This document shows, piece after piece, positions 1 to 5,492 of a stretch of 5,492 nucleotides of DNA. The number at the start of each line of letters is the position of its first letter. The stretch's first letter is position 1. Source of the stretch: Candidatus Avoscillospira stercoripullorum (lineage in GTDB: Bacteria > Bacillota > Clostridia > Oscillospirales > Oscillospiraceae); the NCBI GenBank assembly GCA_018712905.1, contig DVGD01000292.1, forward strand, positions 1 to 5,492. Direction: 5' to 3'. The translations under genes and the position numbers were made by a program. The notes under the pieces are model-generated. The model was not told where the DNA came from. It worked only from the letters and a program-made list of their open reading frames with translations, and did not search any database.

Positions 1-137
1 GCGGATTTTGAAACTTTCAAAAAAGTTTCAAAATCCTGTTTGATTGAACGCGCGGTGGGCTTTTTGCCCCCCGCACACACCCCCCGCTGCTCTGTCTCAT
101 CAGTCTTCTGCGGGGTTTTTCAACAGTCTGAAATAAA
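1..137. repeat. Left terminal inverted repeat (dispersed-repeat copy)
   Basis: Bases 1-96 are the exact reverse complement of 5397-5492. Beyond base 96 the match continues without gaps but with about ten mismatches through the shared CAGTCTG at 124-130 (CAGACTG at 5363-5369), then fades around 137. The arm contains a 15-bp perfect hairpin at 3-36. A GC-rich hairpin at 52-74 pairs GCGG with CCGC and GGGC with GCCC around a TTTTT loop, with one T/C mismatch. A CA/C-rich tract follows. I see no ORF, transposase or recombinase associated with it. It looks like a short non-coding dispersed repeat or MITE-like unit. The reason both ends of the window stop at the same base is unknown and may be assembly. 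Confidence 0.85.
3..36. repeat. Perfect 15-bp hairpin at the left tip
   Basis: GGATTTTGAAACTTT (3-17) is the exact reverse complement of AAAGTTTCAAAATCC (22-36), leaving a four-base CAAA loop. The stem is AT-rich and is not followed by a T-run on either strand inside the window, so it is not a convincing intrinsic terminator. The same hairpin is repeated at the other end of the window. Confidence 0.85.
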
Positions 138-139
138 AT

Positions 140-247
140 GTTCTGCTCCAAGCGCATGAGCATGGCGGCCAGCTGCTCTCTCGTGATGCTGGCCATGGGG
201 TTTGTGCCGTCGGAGACGCCGGTCTCCATGACCATTCCTGTGCCTTG
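140..247 (-). pseudogene. SLH-domain-like remnant (C-terminal half of one repeat)
   Basis: The minus-strand frame just after the binding-protein stop reads, after four residues, MVMETGVSDGTNP and then ITREQLAAMLMRLEQ. The order TG-[IV]-S-x-GTNP, then ITREQLA-ML-R matches the second half of an S-layer homology repeat, a cell-wall-anchoring module of Firmicute surface proteins. Only about 30 of the usual 45-55 residues are present. There is no Shine-Dalgarno sequence for the ATG at 233-235, and the frame runs straight into the terminal repeat. I therefore read it as debris of an SLH-protein gene cut on both sides. It is in the same frame as the upstream binding protein, separated by that gene's TAA, so readthrough would append it. 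A 6-bp hairpin (GGAGAC/GTCTCC, 212-227) lies within it, with no T-run. The family call rests on motif resemblance only. Confidence 0.55.
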
Positions 248-2095
248 TTAGTACAGTCGATCCGGCAGCGCCTCGGCGGCGTTTTCCTGGGTGTACACCT
301 TCTCATCGGTGATGATCCGAATGGGCAGCTCCTCCCCGGCCATGAGCTCCTGGATGGCTTTCATGAGCTGCGGGCCGAGCAGAGGGCTGCACTCCACCGT
401 ACAGTTGAGGGTGCCCTCGAGCATGGCCTCAAAGGCGATGCGCGTGCCGTCCACGGAGATAATCTTGGTGTCCTCTCCCGGCCGGTAGCCGTGCTCCAGC
501 AAGGTATCAATGGCGCCCAGCGCCATGTTGTCGTTGTGGGAGAAGATCACGTCGATGTCCCAGGGATGATCTTCGAGGTATTCTTCCACCACCATGCAGC
601 CGCCTTCATAGGTATACTCCCCGCCTGCCCGGTACACCACTTCATAGCCCGGGTTTTGCTCCAGGATTTCGCGGAAGCCCTCGTGGCGGTCGATGGTGGG
701 CGAGGCGCCGATGGTGCCCTCAATCTCCAGAATGCGCACCGGCTTTTCCAGATCCTCGGAGTTTTGCAAAAGCCAGCGCATGGCGCGGCGCCCCTCCTCC
801 ACGGCGTCGGCGCCGAAGTAAGTCATATAAAGGCTGTCGTCCTCCACCTGGATTCTGCGATCGGAGAGCAGCACAGGGATCCCTGCCTCCTTGCACTCGT
901 AGAGCACCTCGTCCCAGCCGGTGTCGATGACCGGCGAAAGAACGATCACATCCACATCCTCCTGGATAAAGCGGCGGATGGCCGCAATCTGGCGCTCTTG
1001 GGACTGATCCGCCTCGTCATAGAGGAGCTCAATGCCGAAGTCCTTGGCCGCCTCTTTGATCGACTTGGTGTTGGTCAGGCGCCAGGTGCTCTCCGCGCCC
1101 ACCTGGGCGTAGCCCACCCGGATGGTGCGCTCCAGGGGTACCGGCTCCTGGTTGAGCTTTTCCTCATAGGCGTCCACATTTTCCAGGGAGATGGTGTGGC
1201 TGCGCAGGATGATCTGCTTGGGCACACCCTGCACCTCGTTGAGGATGTCCATGGCATTTTGAATGGCCTCCTTGCCCCCGGTGGGGCAGGTGACGGTCTT
1301 GTAGAGCTTACCCTGGCGGATCATGTCCAGCCCGCCGTCCTCAGAAGCAAAGCCGTCGATGCCGATAATGGGAATGTCCAGCCCCCGCCGGTCCAGGGCG
1401 CGGTAGGCGCCCAGGGCGATATAGTCATTGTGGGCAAAGATGCAGTCGATCTCCGCCAAATCCTCGTAGGCCATGACCAGATCCTCGGCCTTGTCCCGGG
1501 AATCGTCGTCCACCACCAGCTGCTGGATCTCCAGCGACGGTGCTTCGGCCAGCACACTGCGGAAGCCCTCGCTGCGGTCGTTGCTGGCCTGGGACTGGGG
1601 GTTGCCGAAGAGCTCCAGGACGGTTCCCGCGTCATCGCCCATCAGCTCCAGCACCGCCGTACCCGCCTTCTTGCCGATGATCTCATTGTCAGGGCCGATA
1701 AACAGCGAGTAGTCGAAGCCCTCCACCGCCCGATCGAGCACAATCACCGGGATGCTGCGGTATATCTCCCCCACCACAGGCGTGATCTGCACCACATCGC
1801 AGGGGGATACCACCAGCAGGTCAATGCCGTAATTTTGCAGGCGGTGGATGTCGTCAATCTGCTTTTCGGCGTCTTGGGTGGCATCGGCAAAGACCAGCCG
1901 CACCTCGGGATGTTTGGCCGCCTCCTGCTGGATCTCGTCCATGAGCACCAGCCGCCAGGGCTCCCGCATGTTGGCCAGGGACACGCCGATGACGTATTCA
2001 ATTTCCCCGTCTCCTCCGGCCTGGCAGCCAGGCAGCAGCAACACCGATGCAGCCAGGCAGCATAGCACCACAGCCATGCCCAGCCTTCGCTTCAC
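248..2095 (-). CDS. Tandem two-domain periplasmic-binding-type lipoprotein (YtfQ/RbsB-like sugar sensor)
   Basis: This 615-residue lipoprotein is about twice the length of a normal sugar-binding protein. It has a Lys/Arg-rich start, a hydrophobic segment and a lipobox LPGC with Cys24 as the lipidation site, so it should sit outside the membrane. Two Peripla_BP_4-type domains follow, about residues 33-315 and 324-612. Each keeps equivalent ligand-site landmarks: W47-R48 and W338-R339, D121-R122 and D412-R413, D173-R174 and D469-R470, HND at 222-224 and 520-522, and a [IV]DG near 246-248 and 548-550. The second domain closely resembles E. coli YtfQ (galactofuranose binding) in VGYAQVGAESTWR, the IEGTIGASPTIDR block and CSPLLGP; the first is a more distant RbsB-like copy. 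The start is GTG at 2093-2095 because AGGGGGGGAG lies five bases upstream; the GTG at 2111-2113 has no ribosome site. It is the last gene of the kinase-regulator operon and no transporter is visible, which favours a sensory role over uptake. The true ligand is unknown. Confidence 0.9.
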   Translation of the reverse strand: MKRRLGMAVVLCCLAASVLLLPGCQAGGDGEIEYVIGVSLANMREPWRLVLMDEIQQEAAKHPEVRLVFADATQDAEKQIDDIHRLQNYGIDLLVVSPCDVVQITPVVGEIYRSIPVIVLDRAVEGFDYSLFIGPDNEIIGKKAGTAVLELMGDDAGTVLELFGNPQSQASNDRSEGFRSVLAEAPSLEIQQLVVDDDSRDKAEDLVMAYEDLAEIDCIFAHNDYIALGAYRALDRRGLDIPIIGIDGFASEDGGLDMIRQGKLYKTVTCPTGGKEAIQNAMDILNEVQGVPKQIILRSHTISLENVDAYEEKLNQEPVPLERTIRVGYAQVGAESTWRLTNTKSIKEAAKDFGIELLYDEADQSQERQIAAIRRFIQEDVDVIVLSPVIDTGWDEVLYECKEAGIPVLLSDRRIQVEDDSLYMTYFGADAVEEGRRAMRWLLQNSEDLEKPVRILEIEGTIGASPTIDRHEGFREILEQNPGYEVVYRAGGEYTYEGGCMVVEEYLEDHPWDIDVIFSHNDNMALGAIDTLLEHGYRPGEDTKIISVDGTRIAFEAMLEGTLNCTVECSPLLGPQLMKAIQELMAGEELPIRIITDEKVYTQENAAEALPDRLY

Positions 2096-2100
2096 ATTCG

Positions 2101-2110
2101 CTCCCCCCCT
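2101..2110 (-). promoter_or_regulatory. Ribosome binding site deciding the GTG start of the binding protein
   Basis: The minus strand reads AGGGGGGGAG here, then five bases, then GTG at 2095-2093. The site touches the regulator's stop codon (TGA, 2112-2110), so the two genes are probably translationally coupled. It would lie inside the coding sequence if the alternative GTG at 2113 were used, which argues against that start. Confidence 0.75.
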
Positions 2111-3315
2111 CACCGTTCTTGTTCATTCTTCCGGTACTCCGCCGGAGAGACGCCCATAATCTTCTTAAACACATTGCAAAAATAGTGCTGGCTGGAGTAG
2201 CCCACCTTTTCGGTGATCTCATAGATCTTGTCCTGGCTGTTCACCAAGAGCTCCATGGCTCTGCGGATGCGCACCTTGGTCAAGTAATCCACAAAGGTAA
2301 TGCCCATCTCCTGGCGGAAGATCCGGCTCAGATGCTGGGAGGAGAGATGGAGCTGTTCGGCCACAATTTGCAAAGACAGTGTCTTCCGATAATAATTATT
2401 GTCCACGATGGACTTGGCGTCCAGCACAGCCTTGTGGCTGCCCACCATGGCGTGGAGTTCTTCCCGCAGGCGCTCCCAGATCTCTGGAAGCCGGAGGTAC
2501 TCCTCGCCCCGCGCCTGCGCCACAACGGCCACCACCGGCAAGTGGCGCTGCAGCAGCTGCTGCAGCAGCGCCGCCTTGGCGCGCCACTCCGTCTCCGGTT
2601 GGACGTTGGAGAGGAATACCAGGGTGTTTTCCTCGCATTTGCAGCAATAAAGCGGGCTGAAAGGCGCCATAATCTCCCGGGTGATGTTGTCGGCTGCGTA
2701 GTGGAGGAGATCTTCGTTCCAGCCGCCGCCGGTATATTCCACCGTGTCCTTGGCGTGGAGCTGTATGGCCGTGACGCCGAAGGGCACCGGCAGCTGGATA
2801 TTGAGAAACGCCATTCGCCCTTGGATCTCCGTTTCACCGAAGTGGCCGTCGAGCCATTTGGCCAAGAACTCCGAAATCAGCGCGTCCCGGTTCTTCTCCA
2901 CCTGAGCCTGGGCCCAGGTGAGGTAGTTGATCTTTTCCCGCTTGCTGCGGATGAGCGCCTTGGCCTGGTCGAGCACGGGAAAGAGGGTCTGCTCGCTGAT
3001 GGGCTTGAGCAGATAGTCCATCACGCCCAACCGCAGCGCCCTCTGGGCATAGGCAAAGCTGTCATAGCCGGTGATAATCACGATCACCGGGTGCTCCATG
3101 GCCTTTTGCAGCGCCTCGATGAACTCTAGCCCGTTGAGAAAGGGCATGTTGATGTCCACCAGCAGCAAATCCGGCTTTTTCTCCTTGGTGAGCGCCAGGG
3201 CGATTTCGCCGTCCTCGGCCTCGGCCACCACTTCCAGCTCAGGATCCTTCTTGAGAAAACGGGCAAGCCCCCTGCGAATGATCTCTTCATCGTCTGCAAT
3301 CAGTACCTTATACAT
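2110..3315 (-). CDS. YesN-type response regulator, receiver plus AraC-family DNA-binding domain
   Basis: This is a 401-residue cytoplasmic transcription regulator, the expected partner of the overlapping kinase gene. Residues 1-120 form a receiver domain with the acidic pocket D8-D9-E10, phospho-acceptor D54 in LLVDINMP, T82 in ITGYDSF and K104 in LLKP, so all catalytic positions are intact. Residues about 135-295 form a poorly conserved linker typical of YesN proteins. Residues about 302-396 are the AraC-family domain with two helix-turn-helix units: one around LQIVAEQLHLSSQHLSRIF (314-333) and one around IYEITEKVGYSSQHYFCNVF (364-383), ending in GVSPAEYRK. ATG at 3313-3315 overlaps the kinase stop by 8 bp, with GGGGGAAA just upstream inside the kinase gene, indicating coupled translation. 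Targets probably include its own operon and nearby sugar genes; this is inferred from the family. Confidence 0.95.
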   Translation of the reverse strand: MYKVLIADDEEIIRRGLARFLKKDPELEVVAEAEDGEIALALTKEKKPDLLLVDINMPFLNGLEFIEALQKAMEHPVIVIITGYDSFAYAQRALRLGVMDYLLKPISEQTLFPVLDQAKALIRSKREKINYLTWAQAQVEKNRDALISEFLAKWLDGHFGETEIQGRMAFLNIQLPVPFGVTAIQLHAKDTVEYTGGGWNEDLLHYAADNITREIMAPFSPLYCCKCEENTLVFLSNVQPETEWRAKAALLQQLLQRHLPVVAVVAQARGEEYLRLPEIWERLREELHAMVGSHKAVLDAKSIVDNNYYRKTLSLQIVAEQLHLSSQHLSRIFRQEMGITFVDYLTKVRIRRAMELLVNSQDKIYEITEKVGYSSQHYFCNVFKKIMGVSPAEYRKNEQER

Positions 3316-5098
3316 ATCTTTCCCCCAATTCCCACTCTTCCGGCAGCGTAATCATCACCTGGGTGCCCTCTCCCTGGACGCTGTCGATGGTAACGCCGTA
3401 TTCTCCGCCGTAGCAGAGCCGGATGCGCTCCTGGATATAGAAGAGGCCGAAGCTGCTTTTTTCCGAAATGGGCGTGGCGGCGGCCAGCCCCTCCTGCAGC
3501 GCCCGGAGCTTCTCCGGCGCGATGCCCGCGCCGTCGTCTGCCACGATGAGCTTGAGCTTTCCCGCCTCGCGCCGTCCCAGCACCCGGATGGTTCCGCCGC
3601 CCCGCTTGACCTTGATGCCATGGTAAATGGCGTTTTCCACCAGCGGCTGCAAGATGAGTTTGGGCACGGTATACCCCATAAGCGCCCGGGGAATATCCAG
3701 CACATACTGGAGTTTGTCCTTATAGCGTATTTTTTGAATGTACAAATAGTTGGTAATGTGGGTCACTTCTTCCCGGAGGGTGATGAAGTCCTTTCCCTGG
3801 CTCAGGCCAATGCGGAACATGTTGGAAAGGGCGTCCACCAGGAGAACAATGTCCTCGGCATCGTAGTCCCGCGCCATCCAGCTGATCGTGTCCAGGGTGT
3901 TGTAGAGGAAGTGGGGCTTGATCTGCTCCTGGAGGCTCTTGAGCTCGGCATTGCGCTTGCTCTGCTGCTCTAAGTAGACCATGTGCACCAGCTCTTCAAT
4001 CCGGTCGATCATGTTGTTGAAGCTCTGCCCCAGCTCGCCGATCTCATCGGTGGAGGAGCTCTCAAAGCGCACCTTGAGATTTCCCTCCTCAGCCTTCTTC
4101 ATCAGCATGCGCAGCTTCAAAATGGGCTCGGTGACTGAATCGGCCAGGCGCACCGACGCGATAATCACCAGAAGCAGCGTCAGCACCACACAGCCCGCCA
4201 TGATGCCCAGCACCGTATAGGTTCCCGCCATCATCTCGCCGATGGAGAATACGCCCACGGTCTTCCAGCCGGTGTAGTCCGACTGGCTGTACTGGATCTG
4301 GTATTCGGCGCCCTTGATGTGGGTGTTGACCATGTCCTCGGTGCCGGCATGGAGGAGTCCCGGATCGATGCGGTAGACCAGGTCGTTGACCGGGGTGTAG
4401 ACCATATTGTCGGACTGGTCGAGCACAAACACAAAGCCCCGCTCCCCGATGGTGACCTCGTTGATGGATTCCTGGATGATCTCGTGGCTCACGTCCATGA
4501 GGAGCACGCCGATGACCGCTCCCCCCACCGGATCGCGGATGGCCTTGGACAGGGAAAATACATCGTCCACGCTGTATTCCTGCACACCGATGATATTACG
4601 GCCGATGGCATTGCTGACGATCACGATGTCGTCCGGCCGCGCCACCGCCTGCTGGTACCACTCCTCCTTGACAAGGGGATCCCGTGACAGCCGTGTCATG
4701 CCGTCGCTCACATAGAGATCGTTGCGGGTGGCCACCAGGATGCCCACAATCTCGGGATAGGACGATGAGATTCTCTCCAGCACATCCTCAACCGCAGAAA
4801 AGTCGCCGCTTTGCTGCAGTGCCTCCAACGTCTTCGCCTGAAATATGCTTGTTGTGCAAATGGTCTTGCTGATATAATTCCCAATTTTCTCCATCATTCC
4901 GATATAAATATCCATGGAAGTCTGCACCTGGCGCACCATCTGCGCCGTGTGCTCCTCCACGGTTTTCTGGCCGTTTTTCAGCATGGTGATCCCGCCGAAC
5001 AGCGACAAGATGACGAAGGGGATCAGTGCCACTAAGATATAAGTCCGCACCATTTTCGTTCGATATTTGCCTTCCAGTAATCGGTGCAGTAGTCTCAT
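3308..5098 (-). CDS. YesM-type two-TM sensor histidine kinase
   Basis: This is a 596-residue membrane histidine kinase of the YesM/LytS-like (His_kinase, PF06580) class. Order of parts: transmembrane helix 1 at about 19-40; an extracytoplasmic region 41-290, probably a double-Cache-like sensor; transmembrane helix 2 at about 293-316; HAMP linker about 317-372; phospho-acceptor H396 in EQIKPHFLYN; N-box E488-N489 in LQPLVENAIYHG; ATP-lid motifs DDGAGI (521-526), FGLFYIQERI (550-559) and GEGTQV (576-581). All catalytic motifs are intact. I start it at ATG 5096-5098 because GGCGAGG lies six bases upstream and the protein then opens MRLLHRLLEGKY, as usual for YesM kinases. Longer in-frame versions (TTG at 5197, ATG at 5155) have no ribosome site and would run across the promoter. 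It is the first gene of the operon and phosphorylates the downstream regulator. The signal could be free ligand or the ligand-loaded lipoprotein encoded last. Confidence 0.95.
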   Translation of the reverse strand: MRLLHRLLEGKYRTKMVRTYILVALIPFVILSLFGGITMLKNGQKTVEEHTAQMVRQVQTSMDIYIGMMEKIGNYISKTICTTSIFQAKTLEALQQSGDFSAVEDVLERISSSYPEIVGILVATRNDLYVSDGMTRLSRDPLVKEEWYQQAVARPDDIVIVSNAIGRNIIGVQEYSVDDVFSLSKAIRDPVGGAVIGVLLMDVSHEIIQESINEVTIGERGFVFVLDQSDNMVYTPVNDLVYRIDPGLLHAGTEDMVNTHIKGAEYQIQYSQSDYTGWKTVGVFSIGEMMAGTYTVLGIMAGCVVLTLLLVIIASVRLADSVTEPILKLRMLMKKAEEGNLKVRFESSSTDEIGELGQSFNNMIDRIEELVHMVYLEQQSKRNAELKSLQEQIKPHFLYNTLDTISWMARDYDAEDIVLLVDALSNMFRIGLSQGKDFITLREEVTHITNYLYIQKIRYKDKLQYVLDIPRALMGYTVPKLILQPLVENAIYHGIKVKRGGGTIRVLGRREAGKLKLIVADDGAGIAPEKLRALQEGLAAATPISEKSSFGLFYIQERIRLCYGGEYGVTIDSVQGEGTQVMITLPEEWELGERYV

Positions 5099-5104
5099 AG
5101 GGAT

Positions 5105-5112
5105 CCTCGCCT
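5105..5112 (-). promoter_or_regulatory. Ribosome binding site of the kinase gene
   Basis: The minus strand reads AGGCGAGG, then six bases, then ATG at 5098-5096. This is one mismatch from a standard Shine-Dalgarno sequence and decides the start in favour of ATG 5098 over upstream in-frame candidates. Confidence 0.65.
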
Positions 5113-5153
5113 TCCATCCATCCCCGCTCCGTGCGTGGATAAATATGCGTGTC

Positions 5154-5182
5154 ATTATAGCGCACCAGATCGGCGCACGCAA
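5154..5182 (-). promoter_or_regulatory. Sigma-A-type promoter of the operon
   Basis: On the minus strand a perfect -10 hexamer TATAAT (5159-5154) follows TTGCGT (5182-5177, three of six to TTGACA) with exactly 17 bases between. Transcription would begin near 5147, giving a leader of about 50 bases before the kinase ATG. The weak -35 box beside a strong dyad suggests a promoter that relies on a regulator. Confidence 0.7.
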
Positions 5183-5215
5183 GGAAATATGTCCCAATTT
5201 GAGCGGGATATTTCC
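5183..5215. promoter_or_regulatory. Dyad directly upstream of the -35 box, candidate operator
   Basis: GGAAATAT (5183-5190) and ATATTTCC (5208-5215) are perfect inverted arms. The symmetry is extended by CCC (5193-5195) and GGG (5205-5207) nearer the centre, with the two sides offset by two bases. The left arm abuts the -35 hexamer at 5177-5182. This is the position expected for an activator or autoregulatory site of the operon. Which protein binds is not shown; AraC-type regulators more often use direct repeats, so another regulator is possible. Confidence 0.55.
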
Positions 5216-5355
5216 TCCATTTTTGTTATAAGTTTCTAATATATCCTGAATTCTCCAGGAACGTTTTGCACCTCCAGTATGCCATATTTATGTCATTATG
5301 CAAGGCAATCCCATAAGATTGCACAAAAATGCTAAATAATTGCAAAGACTTCCAG
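5216..5355. other. AT-rich non-coding upstream region
   Basis: This stretch between the operator-like dyad and the right repeat is clearly AT-richer than the genes and has no supportable ORF on either strand. The only notable structure is a small palindrome at 5305-5322. I see no riboswitch, tRNA or convincing terminator. It probably serves as upstream promoter DNA. Confidence 0.6.
5305..5322. repeat. Small perfect inverted repeat GCAATC-N6-GATTGC
   Basis: GCAATC (5305-5310) and GATTGC (5317-5322) are separated by CCATAA. The element is about 125 bp upstream of the operon's -35 box. It could be a protein-binding site, but six-base arms also arise by chance. Confidence 0.3.
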
Positions 5356-5492
5356 ATTTATACAGACTGTCAAAAAACCTCGTTGAAAACTTGTGCGACA
5401 GAGCAGCGGGGGGTGTGTGCGGGGGGCAAAAAGCCCACCGCGCGTTCAATCAAACAGGATTTTGAAACTTTTTTGAAAGTTTCAAAATCCGC
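5356..5492. repeat. Right terminal inverted repeat (dispersed-repeat copy)
   Basis: This is the inverted partner of 1-137. 5397-5492 matches 96-1 perfectly as a reverse complement, and 5363-5396 matches with roughly ten substitutions and no gaps. Here the repeat lies upstream of the operon, while the other copy lies downstream, both pointing outward. It is non-coding. Confidence 0.85.
5457..5490. repeat. Perfect 15-bp hairpin at the right tip
   Basis: This is the same GGATTTTGAAACTTT stem as at 3-36, here with a TTTG loop, two bases from the end of the window. Both ends therefore finish in an identical foldback. Confidence 0.85.

Noticed and set aside
52..74. GC-rich hairpin with TTTTT loop as a terminator for the operon
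   Set aside because: The T-run is in the loop, not after the stem, and on the minus strand the stem is followed by mixed sequence, so it does not fit an intrinsic terminator.
66..88. Two runs of six Gs on the minus strand as a G-quadruplex
   Set aside because: Only two long G-runs are present, separated by GTGTGTGC. The usual four-tract pattern is not met.
245..2065. Long plus-strand ORF of 606 codons opposite the binding-protein gene
   Set aside because: It is the antisense shadow of a clear two-domain binding protein. Its translation is His/Val/Leu-rich with no recognisable domain, and it has no ribosome site.
2547..2566. 20-bp perfect palindrome of CAG/CTG units inside the regulator gene
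   Set aside because: It encodes a Leu/Gln-rich stretch (LLQQLLQ) and is explained by codon choice in a GC-rich gene.
2047..3129. Plus-strand ORF of 360 codons opposite the response regulator
   Set aside because: It is antisense to an intact receiver-AraC protein and its translation shows no family motif.
3308..5197. Longer kinase starting at TTG 5197 or ATG 5155
   Set aside because: Neither has a Shine-Dalgarno sequence. The extra residues are not membrane-like, and the extension would cover the TATAAT promoter. ATG 5098 has a good site.
5235..5290. Short minus-strand reading frame of about 18 codons after a GGAGG
   Set aside because: The start would be a GTG overlapping the GGAGG itself, so spacing is impossible, and the peptide has no recognisable feature.

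Overview
The window holds one minus-strand operon for sensing an extracellular sugar or other small ligand, and the two ends of the window are inverted copies of the same repeat. The coding DNA is GC-rich. The genes have G-rich Shine-Dalgarno sequences, a lipoprotein signal, and a YesM/YesN-type kinase and regulator. A fragment resembling an S-layer homology (SLH) domain lies downstream. Together these suggest a Gram-positive Firmicute of the class Clostridia, possibly a gut Oscillospiraceae or Lachnospiraceae relative. That placement is an inference from style, not from a marker gene.

Layout, read along the minus strand from high to low coordinates. 5356-5492 is the right copy of the terminal repeat. 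5099-5355 is the AT-rich upstream region, with a good sigma-A-type promoter (TATAAT at 5154-5159, TTGCGT at 5177-5182, 17-bp spacer) and a strong dyad touching the -35 box (5183-5215). Next come a two-TM sensor histidine kinase (3308-5098), an AraC-family response regulator (2110-3315, overlapping the kinase by 8 bp) and a lipoprotein with two fused periplasmic-binding-protein domains (248-2095, starting 14 bp after the regulator's stop codon). 140-247 contains an SLH-like remnant, and 1-137 is the left copy of the terminal repeat.

How it probably works: the tethered tandem binding protein captures ligand outside the membrane. The kinase senses this through its extracytoplasmic domain, phosphorylates the regulator at Asp54, and the AraC-type DNA-binding domain switches target genes. 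The closest precedent I know is the XylFII-LytS/XylR xylose-sensing system of Clostridium beijerinckii, where a binding protein without its own transporter acts as co-sensor of a kinase. Here too there is no permease or ATPase in the window, but the window ends soon after the binding protein, so a transporter beyond the repeat cannot be excluded. The C-terminal binding domain strongly resembles the galactofuranose-binding protein YtfQ, so a pentose, furanose or galactose-type sugar is the best ligand guess.

The 96-bp perfect inverted repeat at the extreme ends has no recombinase or transposase between its copies. It is most simply a dispersed repeat at which an assembled contig broke off, although an invertible or mobile segment remains possible.
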